Shown in pieces: positions 4,964 through 7,659 of a DNA stretch of 7,659 nt (positions within the stretch are counted from its first letter, which is position 1; the number at the start of each line of letters is the position of its first letter). This DNA comes from Acidimicrobiia bacterium (GTDB taxonomy: Bacteria > Actinomycetota > Acidimicrobiia > Acidimicrobiales > JACDCH01), in contig JACDCH010000315.1 of the NCBI GenBank assembly GCA_013694495.1, positions 1 to 7,659 on the forward strand. The letters are read 5' to 3'. The notes under the pieces are model-generated. The model did no database searches. It saw nothing but the letters and a program-made list of their open reading frames with translations, and was not told the origin of the DNA. Position numbers and translations under genes: made by a program.

Positions 4964-6010
4964 GAGACGGGTGAGCAGCGTTCGACGGTTGCGGGCGCCG
5001 GTCTTGGCGAAGATCGACTTCAGGTGGTCCTGCACGGTGTGTTCCGACACGAAGAGCTCCTCGGCGATTGTCCTGGTGTCGGCGCCCGCCGCGAGGTGGC
5101 CGACGAGCTCCGTCTCCCGGGCCGTGAAGGCGTGGCTCCGGGCGAACAGCGAGCGTCGTTCGGCGGGCGACGTCGGCTCGATCGTCACGGCGATGTCCTG
5201 GTCGGCGTCGCGGCTGGCGTCGGCGACCCGGGCCGCTCGCAACGTCATCCAGATGCCGTCGCGCAGGTGGACGCGCGCAGACGGCTCGTGGCTGTCCACG
5301 CCGGCTTCGACCGCGAGGAGCTGCGCGGCGACGTGGTAGGCGCCGGCGGGGATCGGTCGCCGGTCGCCGTCGGGCGGAACCAGGGCGCGGAGGTAGGCCT
5401 CGGTCTCCGCCGTCTGCGCCTTCACCTCGAGGCTCGGGGAGAGAAGGAGCACGGCCGGTCCGGAGCGGGCCAACGGCGAGCTCGCCTGGAACGTCCTCGC
5501 CTGGCAGCTGCGGAGCGCCTCCGTGACCGGCCCGGCGACCGCCTGCAGGTAGGCCTGCTCGGCGGCGATGAACGGCGACGTGCCGCCCGAGCGCCACAGG
5601 TCGAGCCAGGCCCAGCAGCCGTGCTGGTCGCGGAACACCACCGAGGCCACATCGACGACGGAGTACGACGACAGAACCTCGCGCCAGACGAGGCTTTGCG
5701 CCGCGTCGCCGCCGGTGGCGCCCACCAACGTGGCGACGGAGCCGGCGAGCGAGGTCCACCGGTTCGTCGGCGTGAGGTACTTCGCCCGGATCAGGCGGGG
5801 CACGTCGGCGACCGACGGCGTGTCGGCGAGCGGCGCGCTGCCGACTTCGGTCTCTGCGTCGGTGAGGACCCAGGCGTAGGACTCGAAGCCGACGCGCGAC
5901 GCGAGCTCCTGCACGAGCGCCAGCCGCAGCGCCCGCTCGTCGTCGTGCTCCTGGCAGATGCGACGGACCTGCTCGACCGCCCGGGCGCCGAGTTCGCGGG
6001 CCAGGGGCAC
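4952..6010 (-). CDS. LuxR-family transcriptional regulator with GAF-like sensor region
   Basis: A 352-aa DNA-binding regulator. The C-terminal LuxR/NarL helix-turn-helix (about 295-352) reads FTARETELVGHLAAGADTRT and continues IAEELFVSEHTVQDHLKSIFAKTG, with the recognition helix near 322-336. The N-terminal two thirds has the alternating pattern of a GAF-like sensor (about 20-180) and then a possible PAS-like part (about 190-270, GPAVLLLSPSLEVK), as in many orphan actinobacterial LuxR proteins. No phosphoacceptor receiver domain is seen, so it is probably ligand-controlled; the ligand is unknown. GTG 6010 is preferred because TACTGT lies 7 nt upstream on the minus strand. The alternative ATG at 6076 would add 22 residues encoded by the promoter and palindrome. 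Confidence 0.82.
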   Translation of the reverse strand: MPLARELGARAVEQVRRICQEHDDERALRLALVQELASRVGFESYAWVLTDAETEVGSAPLADTPSVADVPRLIRAKYLTPTNRWTSLAGSVATLVGATGGDAAQSLVWREVLSSYSVVDVASVVFRDQHGCWAWLDLWRSGGTSPFIAAEQAYLQAVAGPVTEALRSCQARTFQASSPLARSGPAVLLLSPSLEVKAQTAETEAYLRALVPPDGDRRPIPAGAYHVAAQLLAVEAGVDSHEPSARVHLRDGIWMTLRAARVADASRDADQDIAVTIEPTSPAERRSLFARSHAFTARETELVGHLAAGADTRTIAEELFVSEHTVQDHLKSIFAKTGARNRRTLLTRLTGR

Positions 6011-6017
6011 GGACCGA

Positions 6018-6023
6018 ACAGTA
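6018..6023 (-). promoter_or_regulatory. Putative -10 box of the LuxR-type gene (TACTGT)
   Basis: On the minus strand TACTGT (complement of 6018-6023) fits TANNNT and ends 7 nt before GTG 6010, with no Shine-Dalgarno between. This supports a leaderless transcript and the shorter start. Confidence 0.5.
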
Positions 6024-6028
6024 GGAAA

Positions 6029-6042
6029 CCCAGGAACCTGGG
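6029..6042. promoter_or_regulatory. Perfect palindrome, possible operator
   Basis: CCCAGG-AA-CCTGGG is an inverted repeat with 6-bp arms and a 2-bp centre. It lies just upstream of the proposed -10 of the LuxR-type gene, inside the -10/-35 spacer, and between the two divergent genes. It is a good candidate for autoregulation or joint control of both, but the binding protein is not identified. Confidence 0.5.
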
Positions 6043-6078
6043 ATGGGCCCGCTGCTCCCCGTCCGTCATGGTCCACCC

Positions 6079-6366
6079 ATGCCGACGCTGCACATCGAGC
6101 ACCCCATCACCGACCTGGCGACCTGGACGGCCGCGTTCGACGCGTTCGCCGCGGTCCGGCGCGAGGCCGGCGTCCTCGCCGAGCAGGTGCGCCACCCGGT
6201 CGGTGACCCGGCCTTCGTAGTCGTCGACCTCGAGTTCGCCGAGGTCGAGCAGGCCGAGGCGTTCCGCGGGTTCCTCGAGGCGAACGTGTGGGCGGTGCCC
6301 GCGAATTCGCCGGCGCTGGCCGGCAGGCCGGAAGCAACCATCCTCGTCACCGTCGAGCGGTCGTAG
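6079..6366 (+). CDS. Small protein, probable dimeric alpha-beta barrel fold
   Basis: A 95-aa protein with no recognised name. The pattern is strand (PTLHIEHPI), helix (TDLATWTAAFDAFAAVRREAG), strand (VLAEQVRHPVGDPAFVVVDLEF), helix (VEQAEAFRGFLEANVW) and a final strand (ATILVTVER), as in ferredoxin-like dimeric alpha-beta barrel proteins related to antibiotic-biosynthesis monooxygenases. No signal peptide or cysteine is present. ATG 6079 gives a start directly on the first strand; there is no Shine-Dalgarno sequence, and a weak CATGGT (6067-6072) 6 nt upstream could be a -10 for a leaderless transcript. It diverges from the LuxR-type regulator and may be its target. Catalytic function cannot be claimed. 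Confidence 0.72.
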   Translation: MPTLHIEHPITDLATWTAAFDAFAAVRREAGVLAEQVRHPVGDPAFVVVDLEFAEVEQAEAFRGFLEANVWAVPANSPALAGRPEATILVTVERS

Positions 6367-6432
6367 GGGCCTTCCTGTGTCTCCATTCGATTCCGGGGTC
6401 ACGCGTTGAGGGCTTCGCCGGGGCGGTCGGGA

Positions 6433-6449
6433 CCCCTTCAGCTCAGGGG
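6433..6449. terminator. Weak hairpin at the pdxH stop codon
   Basis: CCCCT (6433-6437) pairs with AGGGG (6445-6449), with a 7-nt loop. The pdxH stop (complement of 6443-6445) falls in it. A longer-range match, GGGGTC (6395-6400) with GACCCC (6431-6436), competes. Both lie between the convergent 6079-6366 gene and pdxH. No T-run follows, so this is a tentative terminator. The rest of 6367-6442 shows nothing else. Confidence 0.3.
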
Positions 6450-7048
6450 GCGAGGCGGGTCACGGCCCACGGCTCGGTCGGTGCCGGCCGGGTGAACTGG
6501 AAGCGGTCGTGCATGCGGTGGTCGCCGTGGAGCCAGAACTCGATCGAGTCCGGGACGAGGCGGTACATGCCCCAGTGGGGCGGCCGGGGGATGTCGGCGC
6601 CGGCGAAGCGGGCGTCGAGCTCGGCCCAGCGGCTCTCCAGCCAGGCCCGGTCCGGGATGGGCTGGCTCTGCTCCGACGCCCACGCCGCCAGCTGGCTGCC
6701 CCGGCCCCGCGTGCGGAAGTAGGCGTCGCTCTCCGCATCGGGCGCGATGCCGACCGCGCCGGTGACGATGACCTGCCTGCCGATGGCGAACCACGGGAAC
6801 ACGAGGCAGGCCCGGGGGTTCTCGGCCAGGTGCCGGCCCTTGCGGGACAGCCGGTTCGACACCCAGGCGAAGCCCTCGACGTCGGCCGCCTTCAGCAGCA
6901 CGTGCCGGGCCAGGGGCTGGGCGCCCGGCGCCGCCGGCGCGGTGGACAGGATCATGGCCGTGGGTTCGGGCAGGCCGGCCGCCACCACGTCGTCGGACCA
7001 GCGCCGGAACTGCGCGACCGGGTCCGGATCGAGGTCGGCGAGGTCCAT
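6443..7048 (-). CDS. pdxH: Pyridoxamine 5'-phosphate oxidase
   Basis: FMN-dependent cytoplasmic enzyme that oxidises pyridoxine or pyridoxamine 5'-phosphate to pyridoxal 5'-phosphate, the active form of vitamin B6; normally a homodimer. The 201-aa length is slightly short of the E. coli protein but usual for actinobacteria. Signatures are RHVLLK (48-53), FAWVSNRLSRKGRHLAENPRACLVFPW (60-86), the FMN-contacting RQV (91-93), GRGSQLAAWASEQSQ (115-129) and the C-terminal WGMYRLVPDSIEFW (159-172) with RMHDR (178-182, matching the conserved RLHDR), ending in the typical RLAP. ATG 7048 is supported by TAGCCT 7 nt upstream on the minus strand. It diverges from the enoyl-CoA hydratase gene with 23 bp between start codons. 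Confidence 0.95.
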   Translation of the reverse strand: MDLADLDPDPVAQFRRWSDDVVAAGLPEPTAMILSTAPAAPGAQPLARHVLLKAADVEGFAWVSNRLSRKGRHLAENPRACLVFPWFAIGRQVIVTGAVGIAPDAESDAYFRTRGRGSQLAAWASEQSQPIPDRAWLESRWAELDARFAGADIPRPPHWGMYRLVPDSIEFWLHGDHRMHDRFQFTRPAPTEPWAVTRLAP

Positions 7049-7055
7049 CGGCCGG

Positions 7056-7061
7056 AGGCTA
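7056..7061 (-). promoter_or_regulatory. Putative -10 box of pdxH (TAGCCT)
   Basis: The minus-strand TAGCCT (complement of 7056-7061) ends 7 nt before ATG 7048 and no Shine-Dalgarno sequence intervenes, suggesting a leaderless start. It touches the AGGAAG ribosome-binding site of the divergent gene (7061-7066) on the other strand. Confidence 0.5.
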
Positions 7062-7071
7062 GGAAGCCGCC

Positions 7072-7659
7072 ATGCTCCGCACCGAACGGGACGGTCGGGT
7101 CGCCACCCTTTGGCTCGACCACCCCCCGATCAACCTCCTCGACCTCGACCTCATGGTCGCCATCGACGGCGCCACCGCCGAGCTGGCCGCCGATGAGGCG
7201 ATCTCGGTGGTGGTGCTCCGGTCGGCCGTGCCCGGGTGGTTCATCGCCCACGCCGACGTCGGCCTGCTGCTCGGCCTCGACCCGGCCACCGCCGGCCCGC
7301 CGCCCGAAGGGCTCGGCTTCTTCCACGTCATGGTCGAGCGCCTGCGGACGATGCCGAAGCTCACGATCGCCGTCATCGAGGGCGTGGCCCGGGGCGGCGG
7401 CAGCGAGCTCGCCCTGGCCTGCGACGTGCGCATCGCGTCGACCGCTGCAGTGCTGGGCCAGCCGGAGGTCGCGCTCGGCATCCTGCCCGGCGGCGGCGGG
7501 ACGCAGCGCCTGGCCCGGCTCCTGGGCCGGGCCCGGGCGCTCGAGGCCGTGCTCGGCTGCGACGACGTCGACGGGGCCACCGCCGAGCGGTGGGGCTGGG
7601 TGAACCGGGCCCTCCCGCCCGCCGAAGTCGAGCCGTTCGTCGACCGCCTGGCCCGGCGG
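7072..7659 (+). CDS. Enoyl-CoA hydratase/isomerase family protein (partial, 3' end missing)
   Basis: The first 196 residues of a crotonase-fold enzyme; the frame is open to the right edge, and family members run to about 250-290 aa. It probably acts on an acyl-CoA in fatty acid or amino acid degradation. Motifs seen are the CoA-binding early strand ATLWLDHPPINLLD (11-24), WFIAHADV (56-63) in the oxyanion-hole position, EGVARGGGSELALACDVRIAS (103-123) and GQPEVALGILPGGGGTQRL (129-147). Both hydratase catalytic glutamates are kept (Glu112 and Glu132 equivalents), so hydratase activity is plausible, although the fold also serves isomerases and others. The usual glycine before the oxyanion-hole residue is His60. 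ATG 7072 has AGGAAG (7061-7066) five bases upstream. Confidence 0.9.
   Translation, partial: MLRTERDGRVATLWLDHPPINLLDLDLMVAIDGATAELAADEAISVVVLRSAVPGWFIAHADVGLLLGLDPATAGPPPEGLGFFHVMVERLRTMPKLTIAVIEGVARGGGSELALACDVRIASTAAVLGQPEVALGILPGGGGTQRLARLLGRARALEAVLGCDDVDGATAERWGWVNRALPPAEVEPFVDRLARR

Noticed and set aside
6011..6076. Extended N-terminus of the LuxR-type gene from ATG 6076
   Set aside because: The extra 22 residues cover the -10 box and the palindrome and do not look like a protein domain; GTG 6010 fits the promoter better.
5024..6220. Long plus-strand open frame (398 codons) opposite the LuxR-type gene
   Set aside because: It has Arg/Gly/Ala-rich low-complexity translation and no motif, and the minus strand has an unmistakable helix-turn-helix.
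1..7659. CRISPR array, transposase or other mobile element
   Set aside because: No regularly spaced repeats, transposase motifs, or terminal inverted repeats with target duplications were seen.

Overview
The window is very GC-rich, densely coding chromosomal DNA from an actinobacterium. The case rests on a WhiB-family iron-sulfur regulator, several genes that look leaderless (a TANNNT -10 box ending 6-8 nt before the start codon), frequent GTG starts and tightly packed operons. The order Acidimicrobiia is possible from the general style, but this is a guess. There are no rRNA or tRNA genes, no insertion sequences and no CRISPR array; everything looks like ordinary chromosomal gene content.

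Layout. Positions 1-134 hold no gene, only a 12-bp tandem duplication and inverted repeats. A divergent pair follows: dut (dUTPase, minus) and orn (oligoribonuclease, plus), with start codons only 20 bp apart. Positions 1166-1624 are a long leader in front of a whiB7-like gene (1625-2002). The leader appears to hold a WhiB7-type autoregulated promoter, a 75-codon upstream ORF, an antiterminator that can enclose a small hairpin, and a strong intrinsic terminator. This is the layout of the ribosome-mediated attenuator known for whiB7/wblC, which turns on intrinsic antibiotic resistance when translation is inhibited. It is the most interesting system in the window.

A four-gene, tightly coupled plus-strand operon follows (2127-4926): a thioredoxin-like lipoprotein, a CcdA-type membrane thiol-disulfide transporter, a poly-gamma-glutamate hydrolase-family protein and a Cof-type HAD phosphatase. 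The first two form a plausible pathway that carries reducing equivalents from the cytoplasm to the outer face of the membrane. The last two have no obvious link to it.

Next come a minus-strand LuxR-type regulator (4952-6010), facing the operon tail-to-tail, and a small divergent plus-strand protein (6079-6366). A perfect palindrome in their shared promoter region could be an operator. The window ends with pdxH (pyridoxamine 5'-phosphate oxidase, minus) and a divergent enoyl-CoA hydratase/isomerase gene that runs off the right edge.

All calls come from reading motifs by eye. RNA pairings were checked base by base, but no folding energies or database searches were available.
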